A stretch of DNA of 64,000 nt. Source: Steinernema hermaphroditum. Lineage: Eukaryota; Nematoda; Chromadorea; Rhabditida; Steinernematidae. Below the pieces are notes generated by a model. That model saw nothing but the letters and a program-made list of their open reading frames with translations, was not told where the DNA came from and did no database searches. The position numbers and the translations under genes are program-made. This document shows positions 21,325 through 33,930 of the stretch, piece after piece. The first letter of the stretch is position 1, and every line of letters starts with the position of its first letter. The DNA lies in NCBI GenBank assembly GCA_030435675.1, contig CM059622.1, positions 4,526,001-4,590,000 on the forward strand. Direction: 5' to 3'.

Positions 21325-24300
21325 AGCCCACAAAGTCCCTCGAGGACTTCGAGACCCTTCAGAGGGCACGGGCTCAGGAATTCCGCGTCGAGACGGACAG
21401 TGATTACCTAAGGGCTGCAAGAGGTTATAAACACCCCGAGAGGGCGGGGCGCGCGAACTTAAGTCCAAAAGGCCGTCCCCTTTGTGCCGCGTCCAATTAT
21501 TCCTCTGCGGGTGTACAGTATGCTCCCGCCTCGAAACGGGCGTTCCAAAAAAGTGACGCACGCGAACGGAAGGCGGAATTAGGGGTGTTTTGCGCGCGGC
21601 CCATCGCTCGCGCACTTGAGAGCTACACGGACACAGTTAGTCATGCGTGGCCGTTCGGCTAATTTGCGAGGATTAGAGGGAGTAGATTGCGAGTTTGCTA
21701 AGTGCTGGGTTGGGAGAGCGTGAGCTGAAAAAGGTCACACGGGTGAAGACACAGAAATTGGTGCTTGTAAGGTTAAGAGTTCGTCTGGTTCAAAGATCGG
21801 CCTAGAGAGTTGGCCGGAACACCGTGGGTATATAGACACGAAAATTCGTATACTTGCAAGTCACATATTCGACAGCGTTGGGACCAAATTAGAATCGGCG
21901 CGCTTGCGTGAGAGATTGTACCCTGGGACAAAGACACGAAACAGTGAACGTGTAAGGGCTCAAACAACGCGACAGGAAGAGTTAGGTAAACAATCTTTAC
22001 ACGCGATAAGAATTAGGTGTCCAGAACTAATTGGAAATGTGCTATTTAGAGGCGACGCCTAGGGGAAGCTGGAAGGAATATTTGAAACGGGAGTGCACGA
22101 ACGTATATGATTATTTGATAAAGAGGTCGGAATGAAGGATTCTCTCGATGAATTTAGAAATAAATTGACCGTCCTTCATCATCTGCTTGATTTCTGATTT
22201 CTGTTTCCACAATTCTCTTTTCTAGTATTTGAAAGGCGATCCTTTGTGGCTGTCAAAATTGGATTATCAGCTCTGGTTTCTAACGTCATTTATGGTATGC
22301 ACAACAGTCCGATAAAACTTCGAGGATGAAGAGCCCGGGTGAATATCAATCCCAGCTTAGCTCACCGCTTCTCCGAAAATTTTTGGGAAAAAAACAAAGG
22401 CTAATCTACTCGCTTATTTTTTAGATCCATGCGTCACAAAGTGGTTTCACATAAACAAAAGTATTACACAGCGTATCGACAAAAACGGAAAACAATCGTG
22501 GGTAAGCTGTAGAGCTCAAGTGAGCTCAAGTGTATTTCAGGAAAGCCACATGTTCCCATGACCTTGGGCCTATTTCTGCAAAAGTAGCTACGTACATGGT
22601 TTACCATGAACTGTTGCTCATTCAACCCCTCCAAGGCTCGAAGACGTGATTACCTCACGGCAGACACAAACTTGGCTACAATCACCCGATTTAGCAACTA
22701 AAGAACATGCGTAGAATACAAGCACGTCTTGACGCGCTTCGCTTCTCCGGAAGGCATCGCTTCTTATGTCAGGAGCGGTCCCGGAAGTAACGGCAGCTGT
22801 CTCACCTCTGTTTGTGGCAAATAAGTCAAACTAATTGAGGTTACGTCAAAAGCGCCTACATACCGTATCCCTGTGAAGGCTCTCGAGAAAAACAACCCTG
22901 AGAAATTGCGTAGTTTGTTCCCGGAAAACAGAAATAGAGTCAAAATGAAAAATAGTGTTAATGTGATTGGGTTACTCATGACCAGTTAAATATTTTGAAA
23001 GCATACACCATTTCTTTGAACAGTAATGCAATTCATTTTTATCCAATTTAGATCACCACGAAAGGGAGGATTGAATCAGGGACACTTCGATTTTCACAAG
23101 AAGCTTCATCCTGACCATTGTGCTAACCCCTATCAAAACCCGTTTAGGCACAATTCACTGATCAACAGTGGCCCTAGCTCAACATAAAGATACACGTATT
23201 TGACAGACACACGCGCGCCATAAATGAGAATAACAAACCAAGCGGCAAGAGTGTTAAATTAAACTAAACTGCAACGTTCCCATGCGTGGGTTAAGCAGTT
23301 TAATCAAAACATGAATATTTCTATTGACAGTCGTTTTCCCTTTGGGTGCACCCTTCTGTGGGAACTGCTTGAATTACTAAGGACTGTTTTCTTTGATACA
23401 TGTGTCTATCGTCATGGAAGCCTCCAAGAAAAGCAGTTTTCCTATATTCTGAGGATTTAGCGTTGCAGATGCACTCGTGCCAAAAAGGCCTGGTACATAT
23501 GACTCTTTGACCTTTTCTAATCGCGGGTTCAAGAAATGGGTACTTGTGATCTGCAAATTGAAAAATAACATTTGACTTACTTCAAGGCTCTAATGATGTA
23601 AAAAACATCTACGTTCAAACAAAAGTCCACTTACCGTATCAGATAGGAAAAGACCTCCCTGGAAAAATTTTTTTCGAGATATCTGATATAAACTAATACA
23701 GAAATTATGCGGAGGCAGATCTGTGGCGTTGGATTTAGTTTGCATGTTGATATCTTCTTGATACCGTATCCATATGTCTAGACGGAAGTATCGAAACGAC
23801 GAAAACACTCTAATAAGCATATACCAACAACATCTGTCGCATGTGTTTATGCAGAGTTGAAACAATGGAAGAGACGTTTCAGCCAGGTGTGAAACTGTTT
23901 TCAAAACCGACAACAAACGCCTACCTACCGTATTGCTAACAAAGAAATCTGTTATTCGCTATCATGAGAATTTTGCATCGACGTCACCAGCGTTTCTCTG
24001 AAATTTGCAATAAAAAAAATAATTTCGATTTTTTGAAAACATGTTATTTTAGTGGTGGTGACCAAGAGTGACGCTATGGTTAGGACATCTCTCATGACGA
24101 ATACTGAAGTCGTCCTGAACATGAAGAATGGTACTACTCAACAGATCGTCTCTATCTGATTTTCTGTGTCTCAAATGCAACGTCTAGACAAAAGATCGAA
24201 AAATCAGCGACCAAGTGTAAAGATCGTCTTGCAAAAGCACACAAAATTCCAAAGTTCTTTCCAAGGGCAAAACGAGATAAACAACGAAGTAAAGTGATCT

Positions 24301-27300
24301 CTAGAAAAAAGGCCGTAATTCGGCGAGACTGAAGTGCACACACTCTTATAGCTGTCCCGCTGGAGTATTACGTCGACGCCGCTCTCTTCCTGAAACCCGA
24401 AACCTCCGCGTTTGACCGGGCCAGTTCCTCAACGGAGTTCCTTGTTTCCGCGGGCCAGATCGTAGCCCGTTTTGCAACTTCTGTGCACAAAATTTGACAT
24501 GAAAAACAACGCGCGGAAGTAACTTATGGATACAGATTCCTATTTTTGTGGTCAACCCTTTGTTGACACTTGATGTAGCTGCGCAAACAAGAAGTCACAT
24601 GAAGGCGATTGCTGTTTACCCAAGTTGCTCTTGACCCGTACACATTTGAACAACAAGATCGAGATCGAATGTTCGAGACTTTGAGATAGATGATTTTTTG
24701 CAAATTTCGCATGTTAAAGAATTGAGTTCCGCGTTTTGTTTTGCGCATAGTTCAGCACCGATCCCACCGCAAACACTGCAAGTTTACATCTTACACGCTT
24801 AATTGAAGGGCATCGAACGTTCAAAGGACAATGTTCTTCGAACACACTTACGCCAGGCAGGCATTATCTATGTGAATCCCGGAGTCGTGCACCAAGAATC
24901 ACATTCTCATAGTGTGATATTTCCGACTGTATCGAACTTTGGCTGCACATTAGCATCCTCAATCCTGACTTGGCAGTTGGCTTAGCACATATACACGAGA
25001 TATTAGTTTTTGAAGGGAGTATGCACGCTCTTTTGGATAGTCATACGAACAACACGATCCCCTGCTACACGTTTTAAGTTCTATCGCCATAGAGGTTTGG
25101 CATCTTCGCAAGTAAACCCATTCTAAACCACATTATCGCCCTCTATTTAACTGTCTCGTCTAATTAGACCTGTCTGCAATGACGGCCTCCCACCCGCTCG
25201 CATCTCATTTTCGGACTCTAAATGAACGCTGAGTGGGTTGAAATGGGTCGAGTACTAGAAGGTAATCCCCCATTAGGCGTTCCGATCCCAGGACATCGAA
25301 AGGGCAACACTTCACCGAAAATAACCTCCTTGAGGGATCATCTCGAGCAACAAAGTAGACACAAACCGCTGCCACACCACAGCAGCGTAACAAATCGTCC
25401 ACCGACGCACGGCGCCCTTCTAAAAGGTCAAAAATTGAGTCAACACCCCAAAATGAGTCTGAAGAGGCGTCGGGTGAAATTGCGATTTCCCGCGGCGAAT
25501 AGGATTGCACGTTGCCGGCTCCCACATGGCTTATTGCAACACCGTCAAGTGGATCATCTTTCAAAGGGCAAAAAACGGCCGGGCGGATTTTGTGTTTGCT
25601 GCAATAAAACTCCTTTGTGGGTGACTTTACATCGAGTTCCTCGAACTGAATAGGGAGTTAATAATAAAAGTGACGTTTTTGAATGAGTTGACGTAAAATA
25701 TTCCCACACGCCAGGTAGTCATAGGCCGAATTTTTAGATCGCCGAAATTTTGGATTGCGTGTGAAATGTGCAAAAAGTATGTGATGACGTTGGCGCGAGT
25801 AACTCATTTGCTGGCAGTATTGGTAACGATGGTGGTAAAAAGAGTCACACGGAATATCGAATCGGATTTGTAAGCGTTTTGGCCGTGCATAAAAAGACGG
25901 TAATCTAAAATAGACACGCTCGATCGGCATCTGAGGTTTATGTTCTTTGGTCATTGAAAATGAAGGAGATCATGTTATCAAGTGGGCAAACAAGCTTTGG
26001 GAAATGCTTTGAACCTGGTTGGCTCTAGTTGGTGAAAATTATCTTAATTCTCATACACCAAGATAGGTAGCAAGGCAGCCTTTGGTAGCCTTTTGGATTT
26101 CTCTTCTGTTTTCGTGATATTTTCGGTTTAAGCCATTCAAGTTTAGAGTAAGACTACAAACAGATCGGTATACGTGCAATTCCGAAAGAAGTTTACATTG
26201 AATCCCAAAGTGCACTGCCACGAAAAGAAACAACATCGATCTACAACATGATGTTTACTTCGGAGAACTGAGTCTAGGGTTTACTGCGTTCAGAACACGA
26301 TGCACAATTGCCAGCACATATACGCTCATGATATGTTGTATTGAAATTGAGAAAAAAAAAAACAATATCTACTTCCAAAAATTTCTGTCATCATTTACTG
26401 GTTATCTGAACATCTGAACTCTCGATCTAACGATTTAACAGGAACGTGCGAACTAGACAGAGAAATAGGCTGCTTTGCTGCTTAACAATTAGCTTTTGGA
26501 GTCAGTTTAAACAGTCCAAGTGCTCCCTCGAGTCATCGTGGCGCCCTGAATCCCAATGAGACTTCTAATTGCCGGTCTGCATTACCAATACAAATCCGTT
26601 CGAGGAGTACAAGTATTCCTATTCTGAATTTTGAATACTTCGGTGTCGTGCTGGATGCAGATAAAAGAAAAACACCACACACATCGTGCATCGAAAAAGA
26701 AGTCTTCCACTGCGCTTCATATAGATAACTAATTGACTAGGGACAGATATGCTGCTGACCTTCAACTAGCTTACTTAGCTCCCGATAATTCTGTTGATTT
26801 GGTAAATATAAACTCTAGCCGATTCGTGTGGTATTGTACTTCTCGAGGAGGGGGGCTCTGAATTCTTTTCACTTCTTCTCACCGGATGCAAATTCATATT
26901 CATTCAATCAGTGTTGTTCTGAACTCTAAAGACTGTCTTGAGGGAACTCGTTCAGGAAGCTAACTTTCAAGTCGAAAATATACTGTAGTGTAATTTGCGA
27001 TAAACAATTGATGTCACTTCCCCAAGTGATCACTAAAACAACTCATTTACGCCTAAACTCTTCTCAAGAACTAAAATTACGAAGTTATTTTAATCGAAAT
27101 TGCTCATGGTAAGGTCAATGGCATAATGGCTTTAAACTTTTGAACGTGCATTGCTGTAGCCTTTTGACTAGAAGGTCGGCGCAGTAGACAGCGAAATGCT
27201 AATGCGATCATGAGTTCTGTGTACAAAGAATTGGACTCAATTGGACATTGTTATAATTTGTCTAATGTGACTTGACTTTGACCACGTTTGTATCTCAAAT

Positions 27301-30300
27301 CCTAATGCAATTAAAAATGTTTTGGCGACATTTCGCAGACAGTCGATAGTTCAAAGTCTAATTGAAATCTTGGGATTGTTAGTCCACACTACAAAACGTC
27401 TCAAGACGACCGAAGTCGAAACTTCAGCCTCACTTTTTGGATGTCGAAATGTATGTTCAAGCCGTTCTCTACATCACCGAACTTTGCAGATTTTGTGATT
27501 ATAGGCCAACGTTGCTGCATCGAGATTTATGGTTGACGAACGTGAAAATTTGGATCTGCATGGCAACATTACTAATTTGAAGTTTCAGCTGTTTGAATGG
27601 ATAACATAAGAATCAAGCTGTCAGATTTAGGCTCAAAGTGCTGTCCGAGGAAAGATGTCAAGTTATGAGCGTCATTCAGCACCAGAGGAACGGCTCATTT
27701 ACGTTATGCATGCTCACGTCAGACCAAAGACCGTTCGGAGCCATTAAAGGTACAAGGACCACTCCAAGCGAGCCGCTGTGTCTCAATTTCACCATCTCTC
27801 TTATCCTCTCCGGAAATCCTTGCACTTCGGTATTTGCGCACCAATCCATCTCACGTCGCCCACTCGTGTGTGTGAAATTTGGCCCCAAAAATTTTCTATG
27901 TTTGTCCTTCTTTCAGGTACAAGGAACCGACGCGGACAGTCCTGCTCAGAATGTCCGCGTCATTCACTCTTACGCAAGCACACGTATCAAAACAGCATGC
28001 ATTAGCGCATGATTGAACGGTTTGCTGTAGGATTCCGACTATGACTGGGTGATGAGTGGGGGGTAATTTGGCCCTTGACGGCATAGCTAGTGTCAACAAC
28101 TGCTCTAATTGTTGGTGAAGGCGAGATTACGGACAAGAGCAGAGCTAAAATTGGAATTCTCCACGTTGACCGAAGTTTGAGGTCTTGAGCAAATTGTGGA
28201 TAAGAGAGTGCTGACGTCGGCAGACTGTACTGTTGGACTCGATTCGTGTGTTCAGGGAGCAAGAAGGTTCGGGCCTGAAAGCTGCGTATTCTGAAGAGAC
28301 TCGTTTGGAATTTTGGTAAAAAGGAGTGAGAACGTTGGGCACAAAGCGGTCTAAATTTTATTGGTATGTAAAAGAAAACTGAAAAATCGTTCATCGGCAT
28401 CGGCTATTTTATAGAAAAAAGGATGTTAAAAATCTGATGTAGATGCGTCATAATGCCTTGATGTGAAAATCTTGGTAAAAACTGGCTCTAGGCAACCTCG
28501 GATTTTTCGTTTTCAAAACTCGCCTAATAGACCGCGCTGGTCTTAATTTCATTGTAACATTGCCGAATTCCCACATTTGCCGAGGGCTGGCAGTACTGTG
28601 TCCCGGCTGTTGAGTCAAAGATTAGCTACATTTCAACTTCCCGTAAACAAAGTAAAAACTTAATCGCCTGATGTCCTAATGATAACCTTTAGCGTTGCAG
28701 TTAGGCAATCTTCTACAATTTCCCAAAAAAGTGTAACCTGCCCATTTCCTCTTTCGGCGAAAATTGAAGGGCTTGTTAGAGTGATTAAGCACAATTGCAT
28801 AATTGAAGTGAAAGATTGAAATTAAAGGTCAAAACGGTTTATTTTTGAAAACAGTGAAAACTGAACACTCCGTGCAAGATGACATTCTAGGATTGCGCAG
28901 CATTAGACAAAGACGCAATAGCGATAATGTCAACAGGAAGCTAATCGTTTGATCCGATCCGTTGTACACGGAAGAAGATAAGAGTTTGTAGGTATGAATA
29001 GATGACTAAGTAGATTTTACTTGATAGGGGCTTGGAAGTAATCAGCTTTTCGGATTTTGCTGCGTTCGCGGAATCGAAGTTGTTTTCGTAGCAGAGAGAT
29101 GACTAATGGGGTACGGTAGGAAAACGGAAGGATACCGCTTTGGGGATTTGGCGGACAGCGCTAATTGACTCCGCCGAATGTGCGGGTACTGTAGACGTGA
29201 CAGGGATCTCCATCATATTTGACAAAAGGAGCTATGAAATTCGTTGTTTATTATTGAGCCAGAAAGTTGAAAAACTACTTAAGGGCTTATCAATTGGGAT
29301 GGCCGCGGATAGGAAACACATGAAGTAGATGGCTGTTTAATGAAGTCTTCGATATGAAAAGACATCTTGAATCTCACAGCTTACATAGCACTGCTGTAAG
29401 TGTGTCCCGGCACATCTTAATTCGCTGTTACTCTCGAGTTGGTTTAGGATAAGACAACCTCCAAAACTGATTTTGAAAAGGCTGCTTTTCATGAAAGTCA
29501 TTAGGTTCCTTATTACTTATACTTATGACATAAGAGGTAAACGCAGACAAGAAGCTCATGAACTCGGTCCTCCTACTACAAAAGATAAACAAGGTTTCGC
29601 ATCTTTTAGACGCCAAGTGCCACCTAGCCCTGCGGGCAAGTCACCAGTTGCTTACCGTCGGTAAGCAGACGGAAAGGCTTTTGGATGGAGACACCATAGC
29701 CCTGCAGGCGGCAAGATTGTTGTTTACAAAAGAGGCTAAAACTCACTCGAGAAGGATCTCAATTGTCTATATGGCTCATTGCGAACGCGTTTCGTTCGGA
29801 AGCGGGCGGTGTCGGGTTCAGTTCGATTAAATTAAAAGACTGAATCGAGTTTTTGATGTCTTCAAACTCCCTGGCCACAACCGCACAACAGATTGGCTTT
29901 CCGAGGAGAAGAGACAGGCCTGATTCTCCCTGTTGACGACCATTCCGGAACTTGAAGACCGCACGGCGCCGGTTGTCTGTTTTTGGATCCAAACAAGAGG
30001 AGATGCGGAACTGACGGTCTGTTTTCGCGCTAATTGCGTGGGATACGTCGTCAGCAGATTCCTAGACGCTGCTCTCAAAATAGTGTTCTTTTTTGTTTCC
30101 GTGATAAACAAGTAGGCGAACGACGCAGGTGGGTAAGGTGTCGCTACCGTATGCCTCGACTTGTTTACATTCGTGAGCGAGAGGTTTTCGCGAAAAACAG
30201 CGTTACTCAGCTTCCTCTACATGAGCGACGTTTGCAGAATCGGCCGTTAATTTGTGAACAAACGAAAACATCTTACGCAAATCCACGGCAGCGGCCGTTG

Positions 30301-31005
30301 TCACATAATGATTTCATGGTTGACTCCTGTTTTCAGGAAACGGGAAATGGAAATGGAGACGGGATGCTGTAAGGGAAAAACAATTTAAGTGAAGCAGTCA
30401 CTTAAGAGAGTCTCAAAATGTTTTCGAGTGTTATCGTAGTATCGCTAATAAATACCATTTTAATATGATTTGGAGAAAGCGTCTTAACACACATTTCCAA
30501 GGACATTCGTTTTTTCAGTCACAATTTAGACATGCACAGACTAGAGGTACGTACATATCCGGATGGAAAATAATGAAAGCGGAAATAGTGAAATGGTGTT
30601 GGCAGTTACTTTATCTGTTCGGAAATTTTTTTTGGTCTTTCTTTACAAGGCATCACATATTCATAATACAGCTCAAACAATAACAACAAGAAAGAAAACT
30701 TTGACAGAAGTGGCATCCTTTTCGCGACGGGCAGCAATAAGATTTGCCAACTCATGCCTGAACCTTTCTGGCTAAAGGATGCGCGAGAGCAGAAGGAAAA
30801 CTAGGGCTTCAACTGTTTTGGAACAGCCAGGAAAGAAGGTGTGATATGTTTGAAAGATTTGGAAACCCCTCAAAAAAAAATTCAAAAGTCTTCAAAGGTA
30901 AACATCAAGAGTGTGATGAAAGAGCGCAACGTCGTTTAACGTTGCATGTAATGAGTGAAAGATTGATTTTAAGAAGAACCTGTATTGTTGGCGATGCCTC
31001 AGTGG

Positions 31006-31533
31006 ACACTCACTGTCATCGACGGCATTCTATATGGGTGGTCTGTGAAAGTTGCACGAAGCATTTTACATCCAAAACCGGGTTATGTTCCAGATGTCAA
31101 ATGGGTCCATTCCAGTGGTGGTGATTTCCTCGGCCTGACAACTTGTATGTATAATTTTGAAGAAGGCATGCCCTTGGAAAGTGCATGGAACTTTTCTTGA
31201 AAATCAGAGGTCTGCACATATTGGGATGGGCCTAAAAAACAAAAATCGGTAGTATGAAAATCGTAAAGAAAAATAAAAAACTTTTGTGCAGTTTGGACTA
31301 ATTAGAAAAAGCTATCGTGAAAATTAATTTATAAACTTATAGGTCGGATAAGCAGAGGATAAGCAAAGGATAAGCAAAGTGGTGTGTAAAATTGTGTAAA
31401 GAACCAAAAAAATAAGGTAGGGGAATGGATATGGCATGCCTTTTGCGGCACAACACTCACTCACTTCGATGAAATTCTAATGGGGTGGACTGTCACAGTG
31501 GTCAAAGATGGACAGTCCAAGAAGCTGGAATGA
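31006..31533 (+). pseudogene. Two related exon-like pieces
   Basis: At 31006-31062 the frame reads TLTVIDGILYGWSVKVARS, and at 31453-31511 it reads TLTHFDEILMGWTVTVVKDG, with the base sequences about 70 percent alike and in the same phase. The first continues to a stop at 31200, the second stops at 31531-31533. They look like duplicated pieces of one gene, now fragmentary. No family is recognised. Confidence 0.35.
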
Positions 31534-33687
31534 TTCCGCTCATATACGACTTCGGAGTCAGTTTGTCCTGGCGAAGTGTAAAAACCTTTTCTACATGTAC
31601 TTGAAAAATATAAATTTTCTTTCAAAATCGACGGCTTGACACCGATCCGAATAGCTTTTAGGAATGCGCCTAAGCAACTGACAATGCTTCGTGTGAAAAC
31701 GAGTCGCAAAAGCTCAATATTTTTTATTTTGTATTACGGCGACGATGTTCGCAACGCGAGTGGTGTGTACAGGAAGTAGTACAGCTTGTAAGCAGATACG
31801 GCCGAAAAGATTTTCCACGAGATTTGCGGAATGTTTCTGTGATGTACTCCGTAGAGATCACCAGAGGAACGCCGCACTGTCTACTCGAATGAGAGTCAAA
31901 GAAGAGCGCGAAGAACCCGAGCTTTAAATGAAGAAGGGGGTGGCACAGAAATCTTATTTCGCCATCGAATATTTTTAGACTTATTTACGAAAATGGAATA
32001 TTTCATATTCGTTACCCCAGACGATCAAAGTCTGCTTGGACATGCCTGAATGCAAGAGATTAACGGATGATGCGCACAAACGATCGCCACTGAAAGGTTG
32101 CGCATCACCCACGATCTTTTATATGAATGAAGCGTAGTAGGCGCTGCTATGAATATTTCATCCCTACTGCAAAATATGTAAACATAATATAAATGTGCAT
32201 AAAACGGAACGAGGAAATGAACATTGCTCTATGATTTTCATCATAATTGTCTTAGCATTGCTTTCTGTTTCACAAAGTTGACCGTTCGCCGACCAGTCGC
32301 CAATACATCCTTCTAACTACATGTGTCCTTAGAGATCGGGCTCGCAAACATCAGGATTGTTGTGGTGAAGAATGGGTGGTCCTTGAAGTGCTTGCAGTTC
32401 GGAAGGCAAGAACAGAGACACTTGAAACTTTCATTGACAGGAGAGAGGATGTTTTTAATTACGAAGAGAACAATCGGAATTCCTTTGGCGGGATTGACTA
32501 AATCCATGCGAAAGTCTGTCAAGGATGGCTGAAGGTCGTCAAGACAATAAAAATGGCATTAATAAGCCAAATCCTGGAGAACACATTTTACTATCAAGAA
32601 TTTTCATCAAATGAGGCTGAGCAAAGCCACAGAGTGACTAACTTGCGAATCCGCCACGCTGTCTAACTCCCTAGGTATGTACCCTAGTGTGATGTATTAT
32701 GTCATGTGTATTGACCTCGAGCGGTTGTAATGAAGGTTTTGTCTCTCTACGTGCATCCCAGTTCACAATACTGAGGACCCTACAAAGTATTAGAGTTCTA
32801 CAGATGCCATTTCCCGACTCAGTAAATGTACTTAAATCCTGTAAGCATCAGAAGGAAATAACGGTCTTCGGATTGCGAATCCATAATCCATACGAATCCT
32901 GCGAGTGGCAAATTTGTATTCACTGAGGTTGAGATTAAAAACGATTCAAAACTAAAGAAACACAAGGCCTACGACTCTCAGACACATAGTGTCAGTGAAC
33001 CGACTGCCTTCGATCTGTACGCGTGGCTGTTTACGAACGTGTTTGATTTGTAATCGGTTGGGGTCGGTCCGGTTCCCCTCCGTGAAACCGAGCACAGATT
33101 TCCCAGTGTCATGAGGGTGCAAATTGAACACAAACATATCGTGTGATATTTAAAAACATTTTTGAGGAGAACGTGATTGGACGGAAGAATACGTGCTACC
33201 ACGTATTGTTGACTATTTACATCGTTAGCGTTCTTTTTTGGTCAAATGTATGCGAGAAAGATCTAGGAAAGCAGTAGGCGTTTTTAGATCTTTGTCACTT
33301 CGCAATCTTCAAACGACTCTTGAACAAAGGACGTGTGGTCAACAGACCACATGCGATCAAGTGACATTCTAGGATATGCTAAGCTAAGAACACAGTCGGA
33401 TAGGTCAACAAACAACAAAGCGAAGAACAATGAAATGTTTAGCAAAGAAGAGCTGAATTATTTACCTTCCAGTGATTTCGTATTTATCATTCAATCATAA
33501 AATAATAATTCGGCGGTCAATAGACAGCATTTTATGGAAGTCGCAAAGGGCAAGGTATCAGTCAAAAATCTTCAGCTCAAACGAACAATCATAAAGCAGC
33601 GGAAGGCTATGTGGGGAAGTAGAAAAACTAATCAAATGGTGGTTATACCAATAGCACTGTACTGAAACATTTCATTGGGACAAAATC

Positions 33688-33930
33688 ATGCGATGGTCAA
33701 CTTACTTCCGAGGGACCGGGCGCCAGCGCTTTAAAACTGCTCGAATTTGGGTTGCTTACCCTATGTATTCAAAAATCCTTATCTGTATTACGGTAATCTG
33801 CGGATTGTACACGGGAATTTCGTACTCTCCAAAAATACGCACTGAATTGGACCTTGTAGGCACGGCTTCTAATGAAACAGTCGGATGTCGGGAAATGTCA
33901 CAAGTAGAGAATAGGGGCTTTAGAAAATAA
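33688..33930 (+). CDS. Weak candidate: N-terminal membrane-anchor exon, 80 aa
   Basis: An ATG frame with a basic start, a hydrophobic stretch ILICITVICGLYTGISY (about residues 30-46) and a polar tail with an N-glycosylation sequon (NET). This pattern would suit a type II membrane enzyme or an uncleaved signal anchor. There is no family match, no clear continuation exon, and the length is within chance expectation. Confidence 0.15.
   Translation: MRWSTYFRGTGRQRFKTARIWVAYPMYSKILICITVICGLYTGISYSPKIRTELDLVGTASNETVGCREMSQVENRGFRK

Noticed and set aside
22764..23940. Four minus-strand ATACG|GT donor-like sites (near 22865, 23637, 23765 and 23933)
   Set aside because: They suggested a repeated-exon gene, but the frames upstream do not align with each other and the TACGGTA word also occurs elsewhere by chance.
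25205..25653. Overlapping long frames on both strands (143 codons plus, 119 minus)
   Set aside because: A minus-strand acceptor-like TTATTGCAG is present, but neither product resembles a family and the strand cannot be decided. Left as spacer.
27638..28400. Plus-strand 124-codon and minus-strand 132-codon frames
   Set aside because: Partly supported by an acceptor-like TTCTTTCAG on the plus strand, but no consistent exon chain or motif was found.
32952..33202. Minus-strand GTGPTPTDYKSNT-like peptide resembling translated repeat DNA
   Set aside because: The likeness to peptides from repeat elements is from memory and short; no element boundary is visible.
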